From Phaseolus vulgaris (Eukaryota > Streptophyta > Magnoliopsida > Fabales > Fabaceae): 64,000 nt of DNA. The notes beneath the pieces were generated by a model. The model was not told the DNA's origin. It did no database searches and was given only the letters and a program-made list of their open reading frames with translations. The translations under genes and the position numbers were made by a program. Shown here piece by piece: positions 1 through 11,323 of this stretch (positions are counted from its first letter, which is position 1; each line of letters starts with the position of its first letter). The stretch lies in NCBI RefSeq assembly GCF_000499845.2, contig NC_023754.2:7828477-7892476 (forward strand), given 5' to 3'.

Positions 1-131
1 GTTCTCTGATGCTGACGTCATCGACTACCGATGACCGATCGGATCATTAATTAAAACAATGAATTTATTTATTATTATAGTCCAAAATCTATGAATAAGG
101 CTAGTGAGTGTGAATAAATATATGCTCATCA
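1..131 (-). mobile_element. Start of 3' LTR (partial)
   Basis: On the minus strand the LTR appears to start with TGATGAGCAT at 131, directly after the G-rich tract read from the complement of 132-142. It continues off the left edge of the window. The matching end of the 5' LTR is missing near 4840, so the two LTRs cannot be compared for age. Confidence 0.55.
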
Positions 132-1569
132 AATACCCCCACACTTATCCTTTTGCACTCCCGGGCAAAACACTCTAAGGTTTAAAAAAGAAAAGAAAAA
201 CAATGCAAATAACAAATAGAAAATTCTAAGAAGTCATAATGAAAGACATGATATAATTTCAAGGAATCAAGAAAAATGTGAATGGAAATTCCTATATTTT
301 AATATACAAGTAGGTAATTGAAATCGAAGGTTGAATCAAAATTGAAAAAACTTCACTGGACACTCTCAAGTGTTTAGGATTTGTATTTACACTCAGCACC
401 CATGCGGACAAACACTACCATATGCTTAGCAAAACTCTAATATTCACAACAATTGAAAAAAAAACATGCAATCAATGATCAAGAGGACTTCATAAGGGAT
501 GTAATGAGGCTAAGGTAAAGGTAGGTAAAAAGTGGGAAAATAAGCTTAAAAACCATAGAAAAACAAAGGAGCAATGAAGGATAGGTCTAAAAACAAGTGT
601 AAGTATTATGACAATTCAACTCCTCTTTTCATTTCAAGATATATTTTTTTTCATATAGTAGACAGTCAATCCAATGTATTAGAGGATCCACTCTTATTTT
701 CTTTATTTTGCTTTACTTTTCTTTTTCTTGTTGTATTCCTTTTTTTTCTATCCATTTTTTTTTTCTTTTTTTTCTTTAAAACGGAAGAGGTAAATTATGA
801 AAATGAGATACACCCCTACACTTATTCAAAAACCTATTCCCAAATAATTTCAAAGCTCCTTTATCTTCTAAGGTAGGGACAAACATTATTTTTCTGTTTT
901 AAGGCTTGTAATGAGGGTTAAAAACAAGAAAAAGGCTATAGGCTCAAGGGGCTAACAAATGGATTATCATAAAGGTAGACTAATATGGCTAGTGGGTTAA
1001 TTTAAACAAAGAATGCCTCTATCATATCAGTTCATGCACATAAATCCCAATTGTAAAACAAAGAATCAAGCTAAGTTCTAGAGTATAAGCAAACATGAGT
1101 GAAAACACACTAAAAATAAATAACTTAAATGATATATTAATTAAGGCTCAAAAACTCACTAGGGGGAGTTTATCAAAAGATTCAACCCGAAATTTCTCAT
1201 AACCAACTTATTTATCAATTTTTAAGAAAATCCAAACAACAAAGATCAAGAAACCAAGATTTTCAAGAATTATAAAACATGTCAGCCATTAGACAATCCT
1301 AAAAAGCTTATTTATTTTAACATAAGCAAAAAGAATTCAAATAAATAAAAGAAAAACAAAAAACAAAAAAATAAATCAAAAAAAGATAAATCCTAAACTA
1401 TGATTATCCTCCCCCACACTTAAATCACACATTGTCCTCAATGTAAAATCAATAAATAAATGTGTATAATAAAAGTGAGAGAAGAAGTACTCCCTCATTC
1501 AGCTTGAGGGAAGTGGCAGTTGCAGCTGTTTCAACCATCCCCTCTATAGTATAAGCCAAGACTCTTCAT

Positions 1570-3171
1570 CTACAATGGTGTAGAAACACTATTAGCTGGA
1601 GCATCTAACCAAAGCATTGAGTACCTTGGTAAACTATGTAACAAAAATATTATGATGAAGAAGCCTTGAAATAGTGGATGGATATGGGGTAGGTCTAGAG
1701 GGCGTGTGAAATGGTACAGTTTCTTCCATGAATGGATGATGGTATTGTCTAGAGTATAGATGGAAGATGTAAATTTATTCAATATAGACGATCTGATATG
1801 GTTAACTATTTGGGAATCGTCTAAGGGGGGTGGTCTAAGGCTAGACAGTCTAGCTAGGGTAGAGAATCTAGTTGGGGTGGGAGATGGAATGAAATGTAAG
1901 TTAGGAGGTGGTGGTGGCTGGTAAAGGCTTCTTTCAAACGTTCCAATTATGATAGAAGGTGTAGCCAGTGGAGATGATGGAATGAGTGATATGGGCTTCA
2001 CCTTAAATAATAGAGGTTGTACTCTTTGAAGCTTTAAGGATGGAAGAGTAATATCATCTTCTTCTCCACTAGCAGTGTCTACTTGAAGGATGGGTAACAT
2101 CTGCTCTTCCTCTTCTTGTATTACCTCCAAAACTATGTCAGAGCCATCTGCTAGTGCGCAATCTTTTTCAGTAGATTCGGCAAGTATAGTAGCATCAACA
2201 ACTTCTCTATCAAGACCTGCATCACAAGAGTTAGTGCATTCTAAGAACTTATTTATATCATCATTTGTACATTTAATTGGATTGGAGAAGTTAAAATCTC
2301 CTAGAAACTCAAGCACATTTTCATCTTCAGTGTTTATGTGATGCACTAACTGATCTTCACATGTCACAACTTTTAATCCCTTATGATTTATCAATGATTT
2401 CTCCTCCATTAGTAGAGGTTGGACAGTAGCAGTCAATGGTGTAGCAATCTTAGGTTCAGCCAGCTCAACTTCATGCAAGTCATTTGGATTAACTTTAAAA
2501 ACAGTTGATATGCCCCACTTCTTTTCGAGAGTGTCTATGGCAGAGGTAGGTGCTTTAATGCCTGGATCAAGAGTTATATCTGGATCATGAGGTGATTTCA
2601 TCTCTTGAACATAATCTGCAATCTCTCCAATCATTTGATCAATTTTCTCTCTTCTTGCTACAACATCAACCTCTTCTTGATTTTTTTCATCTGCCCATTC
2701 TTGAAATTTTATGTTAATCTTCGACATTTGCCTCATCAACTCCTCTAAAGTTGGTTCTTCCTTTGGAATTGCAATTTTGTTAGCAGCCCATTCTTGATCA
2801 TATTTCATGTTAATCTCTTTCATTTCCCTTGGTTCTTCCTTTTGAATTGCAATTTTATCATCCGCCCATTCGTGAAATTTTATGTTAGTCTCCGTCATTT
2901 TCCTCATCAACTCCTCTAAAGTTGGTTCTTCAAGATTACGAGGAGTATTATCAGTTTGCACAAATGGTTGAAAAGATGGTTGCCTTTCATCAAAATAGTT
3001 TTGCTGATAATATGGTTTTTGTTGAGGTTGCTCATAAGACTGTTGACAATATGGATTATAACGTTGAGGTTGCTGAAAGTGAGGTTCACATTGTTGCAGA
3101 GGCTGTTCATATTGCTGATAATATGAATTATAATGTTGAGGCAGTTGATAGTAGGGTTCACATTGCTGCAA
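1570..3171 (-). CDS. Gag-like/hypothetical protein of a non-autonomous Athila-like element, 533 aa
   Basis: An uninterrupted frame of 533 codons, unusual in a region where other element frames are broken. The first 75 residues are a Gln/Tyr/Pro-rich low-complexity segment with repeated QPQ and YYQQ words. Residues of about 80-170 hold a duplicated module: EEPTLEELMR occurs twice, with a shorter related unit between, and each copy is followed by an N-I-K-F-x-E-W-A-D motif that probably forms short helices. The middle is acidic, and the C-terminal third is Pro/Ser-rich and ends in a hydrophobic stretch. No zinc knuckle, protease or reverse transcriptase motif is visible. It lies about 1 kb downstream of the primer-binding site, where gag would start. 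Gag origin is an inference; I do not recognise a named domain. Confidence 0.55.
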   Translation of the reverse strand: MQQCEPYYQLPQHYNSYYQQYEQPLQQCEPHFQQPQRYNPYCQQSYEQPQQKPYYQQNYFDERQPSFQPFVQTDNTPRNLEEPTLEELMRKMTETNIKFHEWADDKIAIQKEEPREMKEINMKYDQEWAANKIAIPKEEPTLEELMRQMSKINIKFQEWADEKNQEEVDVVARREKIDQMIGEIADYVQEMKSPHDPDITLDPGIKAPTSAIDTLEKKWGISTVFKVNPNDLHEVELAEPKIATPLTATVQPLLMEEKSLINHKGLKVVTCEDQLVHHINTEDENVLEFLGDFNFSNPIKCTNDDINKFLECTNSCDAGLDREVVDATILAESTEKDCALADGSDIVLEVIQEEEEQMLPILQVDTASGEEDDITLPSLKLQRVQPLLFKVKPISLIPSSPLATPSIIIGTFERSLYQPPPPPNLHFIPSPTPTRFSTLARLSSLRPPPLDDSQIVNHIRSSILNKFTSSIYTLDNTIIHSWKKLYHFTRPLDLPHIHPLFQGFFIIIFLLHSLPRYSMLWLDAPANSVSTPL

Positions 3172-3479
3172 AGGCTACTTATAAAATTGTGAAGATTGTT
3201 GCAAATATGGCTCATAACGACTATCATAATTGTAAATTTCTTTAGCTAATTTCTCTTCCATTTTGGAATTGAAAATAGGGATATGTAACAGACACCAATA
3301 CCTATTAGACACCTCAGGACAAACTCATTTTTTTTAATTGAAAAGCAAACCAAGTAAACTCCCAGGAAAGAGAGGTGAGTCCAAGCGGACAAACTTAAAA
3401 ACCAAGTCTTTCCTAGCCAGAGTCTTCCCTGAATTGCTTTCAATTTAAAAACTTAAAGAGTAGCAACTGAAGTATCTAC

Positions 3480-4190
3480 CCTAAATGCAAAATCCTATAA
3501 AAATAAAAACTAATGCAAATGCTACACTCAATGCTTTAAAAAAAATAGTTAGAGAAAAACAATTATGCAAAAATAAATAAATAAATAAGATATAATAATA
3601 ATAAAAATTAAACCAAAAACATAAATAAAAAAATGGTAGAAAAAAGAAGAAAAAAGAAGAAAAAAAGAAAATATAAAATAAAGACAATACAAAATAAGAT
3701 AAAGATAAAAGATATATGGGAATGAAATAAAATAAAAAATCAAAACAAAATAAAGACAAGAAATATAGGAGATAAAATAAAATAAAAACAAAATAAAGAT
3801 AAAAGATATAGGAGATAAAATAAAATAAAAACAAAACAAAACAAAATAAAGATACAAGATATAAAGAAAGAAAATATAAAAAAATCTAAACAAAATAAAG
3901 ATCAGAGATAGAAAAGATAAAATAAAATAAAAAAATAAAAAGATATCCTGAATATTATATTTTTTAATTTTTAATTTTTTTTTAAATTTTTTTGGTTTAA
4001 AAAAAAATAAGAAAAAAAATGTAGAATATTAGATTTTTTTAGTTTTTATTTTTATATTTTTCGTGTTTTAGGGTATACTAAATAAATAAAAACTAATAAG
4101 AAGAAAATAAAATTAAATATGCAGGAAATAAAATTAGGAAAATAAAAAATATTATGCAAATAGAAAGAAAAACTTCATAACGAAAATCAA
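3480..4190. repeat. A/T-rich purine-biased leader with short imperfect tandem repeats
   Basis: This stretch is almost entirely A, T and a few G. Between 3690 and 3930 a word of the form AAAATAAAGATA...GATATAGGAGATAAAATAAAATAAAAAC recurs about four times with a period near 55-60 bases. It lies between the primer-binding site and the long frame of the Athila-like element and probably is its untranslated leader. The minus-strand open frames here are Phe/Tyr/Leu/Ile low-complexity translations with no gene character. Confidence 0.6.
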
Positions 4191-4198
4191 ATTGAATT

Positions 4199-4215
4199 CC
4201 CCGACAACGGCGTCA
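4199..4215 (-). promoter_or_regulatory. Primer-binding site, tRNA-Asp type (degenerate)
   Basis: The plus strand reads CCCCGACAACGGCGTCA. The complement differs at two C-to-T type positions from the TGGCGCCGTTGCCGGGG site known from Athila/Calypso gypsy elements, which pairs with the 3' end of tRNA-Asp. It is four bases from the end of the 5' LTR (TGATAG at 4220 on the plus strand, that is ...CTATCA on the minus strand). Confidence 0.75.
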
Positions 4216-4219
4216 AATT

Positions 4220-4840
4220 TGATAGTTGTCGTTTTGCTGTCAAATTAATATGATTCTAGCGTAGACTTGTCTAACACTAGAGAGATGATAGTATAATTGT
4301 GGTCAAATGACCCCAAGTCGTCTCCCAACGAATCCAATAGTGAAATCGGTAAATCAGTGTTCAAAATCTATCTGCAAGCAATAAAAGTTAGCAACAACAA
4401 TAATAATAAAATGGGGTTTAGATAGTTGTGCAAAAAAATATAAAAAAGATTAAAATAACAAATAAAAAGCGGTTGATCTCAAGTTCTTCCACCATTGAAT
4501 TTTTCACAGGTTCTCTAAAAATTAATCCTTTCTCAATCCTCCAACATAGCTAAACCAGATTTAACATGCGCCGATCTGATTCAACTGAAACTCACCAGTA
4601 AATCATGTGTCTACTAGTTTAATCAATACCCATTTTGTTCCATGTGTATACTCCATGGGAATGCTTACCTCCTCTCTCTTGAATCATGCGCCCAAGAAAT
4701 TAATTAGAACAATGCGAACTAACTAAGAAACCAAAGTTTAAGATAAGGAAGACTCTCAATCATGCGTTGAAGTACAACCTCTCAGAAGTTCGGTTTTATT
4801 TTCTAAAACTGCTTTAGTGGCTAGCAAGTTTTCTTTTGGG
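4220..4840 (-). mobile_element. 5' LTR of the Athila-like element, truncated
   Basis: The LTR end next to the primer site is clear (the complement ends in CTATCA). The LTR runs right for about 620 bases and then stops where copia coding sequence takes over (about 4840-4857), so its U3 end is lost. The text resembles other legume Athila-type LTRs in layout, with short stretches about cold-spot words such as AATCATGCG repeated at 4565, 4683 and 4760 in varying form. No TATA box is evident. Confidence 0.6.
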
Positions 4841-4856
4841 GAATGTGCTTCTTTAA

Positions 4857-6110
4857 ATAGACCACCTCTGGTTTGTGGTGAAAACTATCAGCTATGATGT
4901 ATAAGAATGAAATTTTTTGTTGACTCATTAGATAGAAAAATATGGGATGTAATTACAAACAGTGCTTTCATACATCTGCTTTAAAATTATGTTGCCTTAT
5001 CTGAAAATGAAAGAAATCATCTTGATTGTGTAGCTAAGAACATCATTTTTTTTGCCCTTGATTCTGATAAACTTCTTAAAATTTCACAGTGTATCTCAGC
5101 TAAATAAATGTGGGATACTCTTGAGAAAATACACAAAGATTCAAGAAATGCTTTGCTGGACAGTGATGAGTCCTCTACTGGATCAGCCTCTACAAATTCC
5201 AAGATGGATGTCTGTCTGGTGGAAAGAGAAGAGTCTGCATCAAACCATGTAAGTACATCTTCCTCCATCAAATGTGATAGTTATTATCAACTTCTTGTGG
5301 CTTTCCAAGAGACTCATGAAGAAGCTAATAAATTAACCCTTTCAAACAATCGGTTGAAAAGTGAAAACAACTGGTTGAAAGAGAGAGTCAAAGTTCTGGA
5401 AGAAAATTTGAACAATTCATAAACTTATTTTGAAAATCTAGAAACAATTTATCAAAACTCTTCTTGCAAGTGTGAATCTAGTACTTGCAAAAATTGTGAA
5501 TCTCTTCAAAAGAAAGTTTTGTATCTTGTGAAAACAGTAGACAGAATTTCAAAAGGTAAATCCAATCTTGAGAATGTTTTAGCATCTCAAAGATGTGTCT
5601 TTGGAAAATCTTGTTTGGGTTTTAACCCACAAAGCAAGAACAATGGTTGTTTAAAACCTTTTTCAACCATTTCAGAAAATCAGCTGATTAAAAGGTTGAA
5701 ACAACCGGCTGTTTGTTGTTTCTACTGCATGAGAAAGGGTCACTCTGTCAGATTTTGTAAAATTCAAAAGATTTTTGTTCCTAAAGTGGGTTCCCAAGAG
5801 TCCTAAGGTTCCTTACAATTAGATTAACTTCCTTGGACCCAAATTTGTTAGGGGACCATCTCTTGCCACCTGATTTTGAATTTTGCAAGATTCCTTGGTG
5901 AGAAAACAACATCTATGGTACTTGGATAGTGGCTGCTCCAAGCACATGACTGGAGATGCAACAAAGTTTGTTAGAATCACTCTTAAACAGGAAGGTCATG
6001 TGACCTATGGAGACAACAACAAAGGAAAGATGGCTAGGAAAGACTTGGTATTTAAGTAGTCTTAGTAACTCACCTCTCTTTCCTAGGAGTGAAATTGGAG
6101 ACAATCTTAC
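4857..6110 (+). pseudogene. Ty1/copia gag-protease fragment
   Basis: Decayed copia polyprotein N-terminus. Around 4857-5110 the translation follows the copia gag (UBN2-type) pattern, with NRPPLVCGENY near the start and a later RKIWD word. A coiled, charged stretch at 5108-5420 follows. A CCHC zinc knuckle (C-F-Y-C-M-R-K-G-H-S-V-R-F-C, spacing CX2CX4HX4C) lies at about 5720-5760. The aspartic protease start WYLDSGCSKHMTG lies at about 5919-5957, with the catalytic DSG. There are several in-frame stops and at least one frameshift. Integrase and reverse transcriptase are absent; sequence of a different kind begins near 6110. The zinc knuckle and protease words are of the SIRE/Maximus-like copia type common in legumes. 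Confidence 0.85.
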
Positions 6111-6479
6111 ATTTGAACCTTATAGGAACCCTAAGTAAAGAGGTATTCAATAACCATCATAATGTTGATGACTAACCTGGTTCAGATTATCCTAATTTAG
6201 ATTACCCTAAAATGGAACACAAGAGGGAGGGTTATCCCTCCAAGCCATTGTTTAGGGTTTCAAAAGAAAAGGAAATTTTATTTCAAATAAAACATAAATA
6301 GAGTATTTTTCCAACTCTCATGATCATGACCATGAATACTACATTTTTTAGTATCCAAAAAAAAATTTGCTTCTAATAATGAAAGATTTTATAATATTAT
6401 AGCTTTAACTATTGAAAAAGAAATTTATGATTTAAAATAAAATTTACAGGGGGTATTTCACACTGTAGAAAAAAACCAT

Positions 6480-7200
6480 TATAGCCTCCCAAAATTAAAT
6501 TAGAAGCAAAAGAATCGGGCAAGTCTCCTACCTCAATTGAACAAAAAAATAGTCATTGTTTAGGTAGAGGACAAGATGAACCTATCTATTCTTCTATTTC
6601 CTATGAAGAAAAAGAGTCTAGATGTACTTCTCCAAACGTTGTATCCACTTACACTTGCTCTAATACTACGCACACAGAGAATGTTTCTCAAACAAATTGT
6701 CAAAACTTTGAAAATTTATCTATCAAGGATAACAAGTCGTGTTATAACCTTAATAACATTTGGATGGTTAAAATGTTGAAACTTTACATAGATACCCATT
6801 CCCAATTTTATAAACTATCTTGGATTCAAAAAGATAGGGATCTAGTAGTAGATTAATAAGAGAAATTCAAGCTCTTTATAGGACAATATGCTAAAAATGT
6901 TTTAAATAGCATTATGCCCTTAGAAACTTGAGATACTTTATTAGAACAATATGGCCAATTTGATCATAACATTTTTTCCCATGGTTGTTATAATAAAACC
7001 ATTTTCACTTAGAAAGTAAATAAGTTTGTGGTTAGTTTTTCAATACGTTCACAAGTAAAGGAAAACCAACTACAAACACAACTGAAAATTAAAAGACCTT
7101 TGTTTAGAGTTGAACCAGACATGGATATAAACTCCTCTAGAGGAAAACCTTGTGAAAGACTATTTGAAACAAAATAGCTAAATCAAACTATTAAACAACT
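6480..7200 (+). pseudogene. Unrecognised decayed coding-like frame
   Basis: One reading frame (that of base 6635) stays protein-like for about 240 codons and is broken only by stops at 6854, 6857, 6929, 7010 and about 7178. Its composition is rich in Asn, Lys, Phe and Ile, with words such as NNIWMVKM and NKFVVSFSIRSQVKENQL. The upstream stretch 6170-6300 has further coding-like text in another frame. I do not recognise the family. It directly follows the copia gag-protease fragment and precedes an LTR-like region, so a retroelement or endogenous pararetrovirus origin is possible, but I see no diagnostic motif (no D-D-E, YxDD or zinc knuckle). Confidence 0.35.
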
Positions 7201-7559
7201 TCATAAGGTAGAAACAAATCAATAAAGATAAAAATAAAATTATCCCTTGGATCATATATGTTTATCTATCAACAAGGTACATTCACGTCGAAAGGAAGGT
7301 CTTGTTTTACATTTCTATTTTTTCTTATATCACTTGTTTTACTATTTGATTGTTTTACAAGATGATATTTGACCCTCGAGGAAAATCTACATAGACGTAA
7401 AAATAAAGGTGGCAATCCTGGAGCATAATGAAGATCTGATGACAAATATTTTCTAAAATTGAGGGTCTAATGGATGTCCATCAAAGTCACCACAACTCGG
7501 GCTAAGAAGATCAGAGAAGACAGACATTATTGAAGGCAAACATCCAACCTTTAAGTCTT

Positions 7560-8240
7560 CCTTATTTTGAACCTTGTAAATAATTGTACAAAGTATAGTA
7601 GAATATTATTTGGGCCTTGTATTTGGGTCATGAATAGTTTAGGTTAAATAACCTAATCGCAATAAAGAGAGTTGGTACCAAGATAGTGTAGATAACCTAA
7701 TTTGGGCACAAAGTTAGGGCTAGTTAGGGCTAGGTGGTGCCATCTTTCATGTGCCACTTGTCACTCTCTCAATGGAGAGGACTTGAAGCTTGGCCTGCAA
7801 GCTACCTTTGCCACATGTCAATTTGGGAGTGGAGAGGATTTTGAAAAGCTTGCTCCACAAGTTAGGGTTAGGGTTTGAGGCTTGCATTGCAAGCTTCCTC
7901 TCCTATAAATATGAGTCTCTTGTACATAAAATTTAGACTTGAATTGTGTAATGAAATACTAAAGAAATCATTCCAATTTTTCTCTCCTTGAGTCTTAACT
8001 CTCTTGCTTTCACTTTCCCTAGTCAATTAGCCTAGAGAACTAGCTTGAAGTAGGCCTAACCTCTTCAAAGCTGACCATTCTCCTACTACACCTCACTTTG
8101 TCGTTTCCTTTGTCCAAATCTATACAAATTCCATTGCATTACTCCATCACTCCATCAATACAACCGAAGAATAAGCATGGAGTCAAGGAGAACTTCACCA
8201 CATGTGGCAACAGTAACTTGTGGAGTAAGCTTCATAATCT
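7560..8240 (+). mobile_element. LTR-like sequence with TATA box, family F, plus orientation
   Basis: Text at 7590-7650 (TTTGGGCCTTGTATTTGGGTC, then an AGTTTAGG word) is the reverse complement of text at 17160-17290 and 22920-23010, so three copies of one LTR family occur in the window. Here the family runs on the plus strand. A core promoter is visible: CTCCTATAAATATGAG at about 7900-7915, followed by a short leader. The exact LTR ends could not be fixed. The 81-codon frame at 8098 lies inside it and is not a gene. Confidence 0.5.
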
Positions 8241-9060
8241 TCTCCATTCACGCAATGAAATGTGTAACACTCACTATTATATAAAAAAATTATTATTTAA
8301 TTATAAATTGGGAGTATATTTTTTTGTAATAAGATTTGCTTAGGAAGGATATTAATCATATATGTCAACGTTTTATATCTTTATAATTTTTCATAGCATT
8401 TTACAAAACCATATAAGTTTTGCCAAATAATAAGAGTTCTACATCAGGATAGAGAACTATATTTTGTACATTCTAGAGTTATTAAAACTAAATTCTCCAT
8501 GACTCAAAGATCTCTTGAAATTTTCCTGGTCGTCTCTTACTGAGCAAGCTCTGCTTCTACTCGTACAACGGGTACATATCAAAGAAAAACACAGAAAGGA
8601 GTGAGTTCTTTGTAAGCCTTAAATATCAATCTTAGTAAACATAACACACAATGCGGACAATGGGGCCTATGAATTGACTCACAACCATAAAATTTAATCA
8701 AACTTTATGAAACCTATGACTCGTTCTCACTTTATCACATCAAAAGTTGTTTGGGAAGCGATTAGGCAGTTGAGTATTTATCATCAAAATTATTGGTATA
8801 ATAGTTATCCTTTTTCTTGATATTTTTGGCTATCTGCCAATAAAAAAATATTGACTACCTAACATTGGCGATGTTGAGCAGGTATCGGAACGTCCCAAGT
8901 CTGGCCTGTTAAATATCCTAATCCAGGGTGTTATTTTGAACTATCCAAATATTCACCTTCCTGGCAACTTCCTTAGACCCCACCTAGTCCTGCCTTTTAT
9001 CCCTCAGTGTGTCAAACTGTGACTTCTAAAATACAAAGACTCATACATTAACATGATCTT
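8240..9060. other. Unassigned repeat-like intergenic DNA
   Basis: No open frame of note and no terminal repeats that I could pair. The stretch around 8450-8680 and 8870-9010 has the moderate GC and word use of LTR sequence, so it is probably the remains of another LTR, but I cannot delimit or classify it. Confidence 0.3.
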
Positions 9061-9700
9061 AACTCAATGTAATGAATTTTATTATTTTTTTCTCAATTGA
9101 CATATTCTTTGACACTTTCAAGAATCACATAACATGATGACTGTTAAAATATGTCATATTATACACACCATTCAAACAGAAAAAAAATATAAAAATAACA
9201 ATAAAACATATAGACAACTTTCTTTTATCCAAATGTATTAATTAAATAAAAATAATAATTACTTTTACTTTATTTTTATTACTACTTTATATATTTCTTT
9301 GAGTTAAAAAAAATATTTCAAATAAAATAAAATAAGAATTAAAGCAAGAACTTTAAATAATTAGATATGGATCATATATTATAAGAAAATAAAATAATAA
9401 AAATATAAAAACTAAATAAATAGGGCTAGCACATAACTGAAGATAAAAATAAATAAATAGGATCAGCGCGTAACTGAAGATAAATAAAATGAATAATTAG
9501 GAATTAGGACTAGTGCATAAGGAGATAAAAAAAAATCAGTGTGTAATTAAAGATAAATTAAATAACATAAAAATAAATAGATAAATAAATATATAGGAGC
9601 AAGCTGAAAGTAAAGATAAATTAAATGACATAAAATAAATAAATAAATAAAACCAATGTTAAACTAGAGGTAAAAAAAGTTTGCTTTAAACTTTGCTTAT
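9060..9700. repeat. A/T-rich region with diverged ~60-bp tandem units
   Basis: From about 9420 to 9660 a unit containing an A-C-T-G-A-A-G-A-T-A-A-A word plus an AAATAAATAAATAGG-like spacer recurs about five times with a period of roughly 50-65 bases (for example TAACTGAAGATAAA at 9434 and 9472). The rest is A/T-rich sequence with no coding character. Confidence 0.5.
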
Positions 9701-9904
9701 ACCAAGAAACCTTGGTCTTTTTCTTTTCTCCTGAAAGTCAGAGTTCTTAAATCAAAATATAAGCTTAGAATGGTTTATAGATCCTCATCTATTTGGCCTG
9801 AAATTAAGTAGTTTTATGACACTATTCTTGACCATACGTCTTGGATTGTTGGTACAGGTACTTTTATTGATTTTTTTTAATGATAAATGGTGTTCTACTA
9901 CTTT

Positions 9905-10846
9905 TGTTCCCGCCGGTTGACCTAAACGTCTCTGTGCGCCTACGACAATCTCGCGTCCAAGATTCCCTGCGTTCTCACGTGTCTTTCCTCCGATTGAGCT
10001 CCTGAAAACACAAAGACAAAGGGCGCCCTCGCGGCCGTTTGCACTCTGACGCTCAAGTCAAACTCCAGGGCAATGAAACACCAAAAAACTCTTAACTCTG
10101 AGAGCTCTGTGAGTGTATTCTCTCTGTGTATTACTTTGCGTTAGAATTGCGTACCTTGTTATGCTTGTTGTTACCCTTTATATACTCTAGGGTTTCCCGC
10201 CCTTTTTGCTAACTGTAACTAGGCTTACTGTAGGTGTGCCTTAGCGTCACTATCACCCATTCTTAAGGCCTTCTAATGCGTAAGGCTCCCTTACTGGAGT
10301 GCGACCTCTCACGGGATGACCACTTGGGTGCCAACTCATGCACCCAATCTCTGGGACCATCCGCCCTGGGAGTGCCCTAGCTGTTCATGTGTCATGCATG
10401 CAGATCACCCCTGGAATGTGACCCTTACGAGTTGTCTCTTTCCCAGTGGCTCTTTGTTTGTGTCACATCTACCGCGTCATCCACACCCCATGCATGGACC
10501 CCCTGTGATCTAGGCCTCTCCCTCACTGATAACTGTAATGTGGCTTGGAAACCACCTTTTTCGACCTATCTTTACTATTTAAGTCACCGAGGTCAGAGGC
10601 TTCCTCGCCCTTCACCCCGATGTCGCCCACACCTCGGCTACTTGGACTTACGTACTTTGCGAGATACTCGCCTGTCCCCCTTTGTGGACCCAGCCTTCGG
10701 GGCCCCACCATAACTATGGTCAACGCCGAGGTCCGAGGACTGTCCGGTACATAAGGACCCCAGTCTCGAGCTGTTAACTTGTTCAGCGAAGACACTATGA
10801 CCTCGCCCTGGCGACCTACGTGGCTTCATGTGACAGGATATGTACA
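9905..10846 (-). mobile_element. 3' LTR of Tat-like element A
   Basis: The plus-strand left end TGTTCCCGCCGGTTGACC matches in position and pattern the left ends of the LTRs at 21554 (TGTCCTTGTCGGTTGACC) and 25828 (TGTTCTTGTCGG), so these belong to one family. The right end is placed at TGTACA (10846) by analogy with CCAGTACA in the other two; this end is less certain. GC content is clearly higher than the surroundings. A TATA-like word (CCCTTTATATACTCTAGGG) lies near 10174-10192. The frames at 10316-10847 are LTR sequence and not genes. Confidence 0.65.
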
Positions 10847-11323
10847 ATGCACCGAAGTGACGTTTTTCTATGCTTGTCTTAATCTACGCACACGTGTCCT
10901 GATCAATGGTTAGGACCCAACGTCGCTTGCGCTTCCAGGTTTACGTTAAACATTCAAAAACGCGTGCTTCGATCACTGTTTCATCATTTTCTGAAAATTC
11001 TCTCACACTCTTCATCTTCTTCTTCGAGCGTTCTTGCTTCCTCATTGCAAAAAATCAGAACTTTTCACCCTTCATCAATCAAAGTTATGATTTTTATCCA
11101 TTGATTGCTCTTTATTTCTGATTTCGTGCATTGATAACTACCTGGGTCTGTTTAAACTTTTGCACTTTGGGTTTTTCTCTACATCTGTTCTTCGTTCCTC
11201 TGTTTTCTGGTTTTCCTGCGATCATAGGGTTTCTGGGTTTTTCTCCTTAAGTTTTACACCATAGCCCCCCTTGTTGAACCTTTGCTTTCTTCTTTTCCTT
11301 GCTTTTTCCTAGCTTCCTTCGTC
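10847..11323 (+). promoter_or_regulatory. Probable promoter/leader of the opposite-strand ORF
   Basis: Between the LTR end and the ATG at 11324 there is a pyrimidine-rich leader (TTTTCTC, CTTCTTC words, 11000-11320) with no frame. If the opposite-strand ORF is expressed, its promoter must lie here or in the LTR. No clear TATA box was found; this is an inference from position. Confidence 0.3.

Larger units (their letters stand above)
1..4840 (-). mobile_element. Athila-like Ty3/gypsy LTR retrotransposon, internally deleted
   Basis: This element reads on the minus strand. Its 5' LTR lies at the right (4220 to about 4840), followed by a primer-binding site (4199-4215), an AT-rich leader, one long frame (1570-3171), a 3' untranslated stretch, a G-rich polypurine tract (about 132-142 on the minus strand) and the start of the 3' LTR (131 and leftwards, off the window). 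The primer site resembles the tRNA-Asp type used by Athila/Calypso elements. No reverse transcriptase or integrase frame can be found between the LTRs, so this copy is deleted or belongs to a non-autonomous family. The right end of the 5' LTR is cut by the copia fragment that begins near 4857. Element class is inferred from the primer site and layout. Confidence 0.7.

Noticed and set aside
574..876. 100-codon plus-strand frame with Phe-rich stretch
   Set aside because: Translation of a T-rich tract in the 3' region of the Athila-like element; no domain, no homologous pattern.
3481..3893. Two overlapping Phe/Tyr/Ile-rich minus-strand frames that look like membrane proteins
   Set aside because: They are translations of A-rich simple sequence, in two frames at once.
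10316..10847. Five overlapping frames on both strands
   Set aside because: They lie in a GC-richer LTR, where stops are rare by chance; no conserved pattern.
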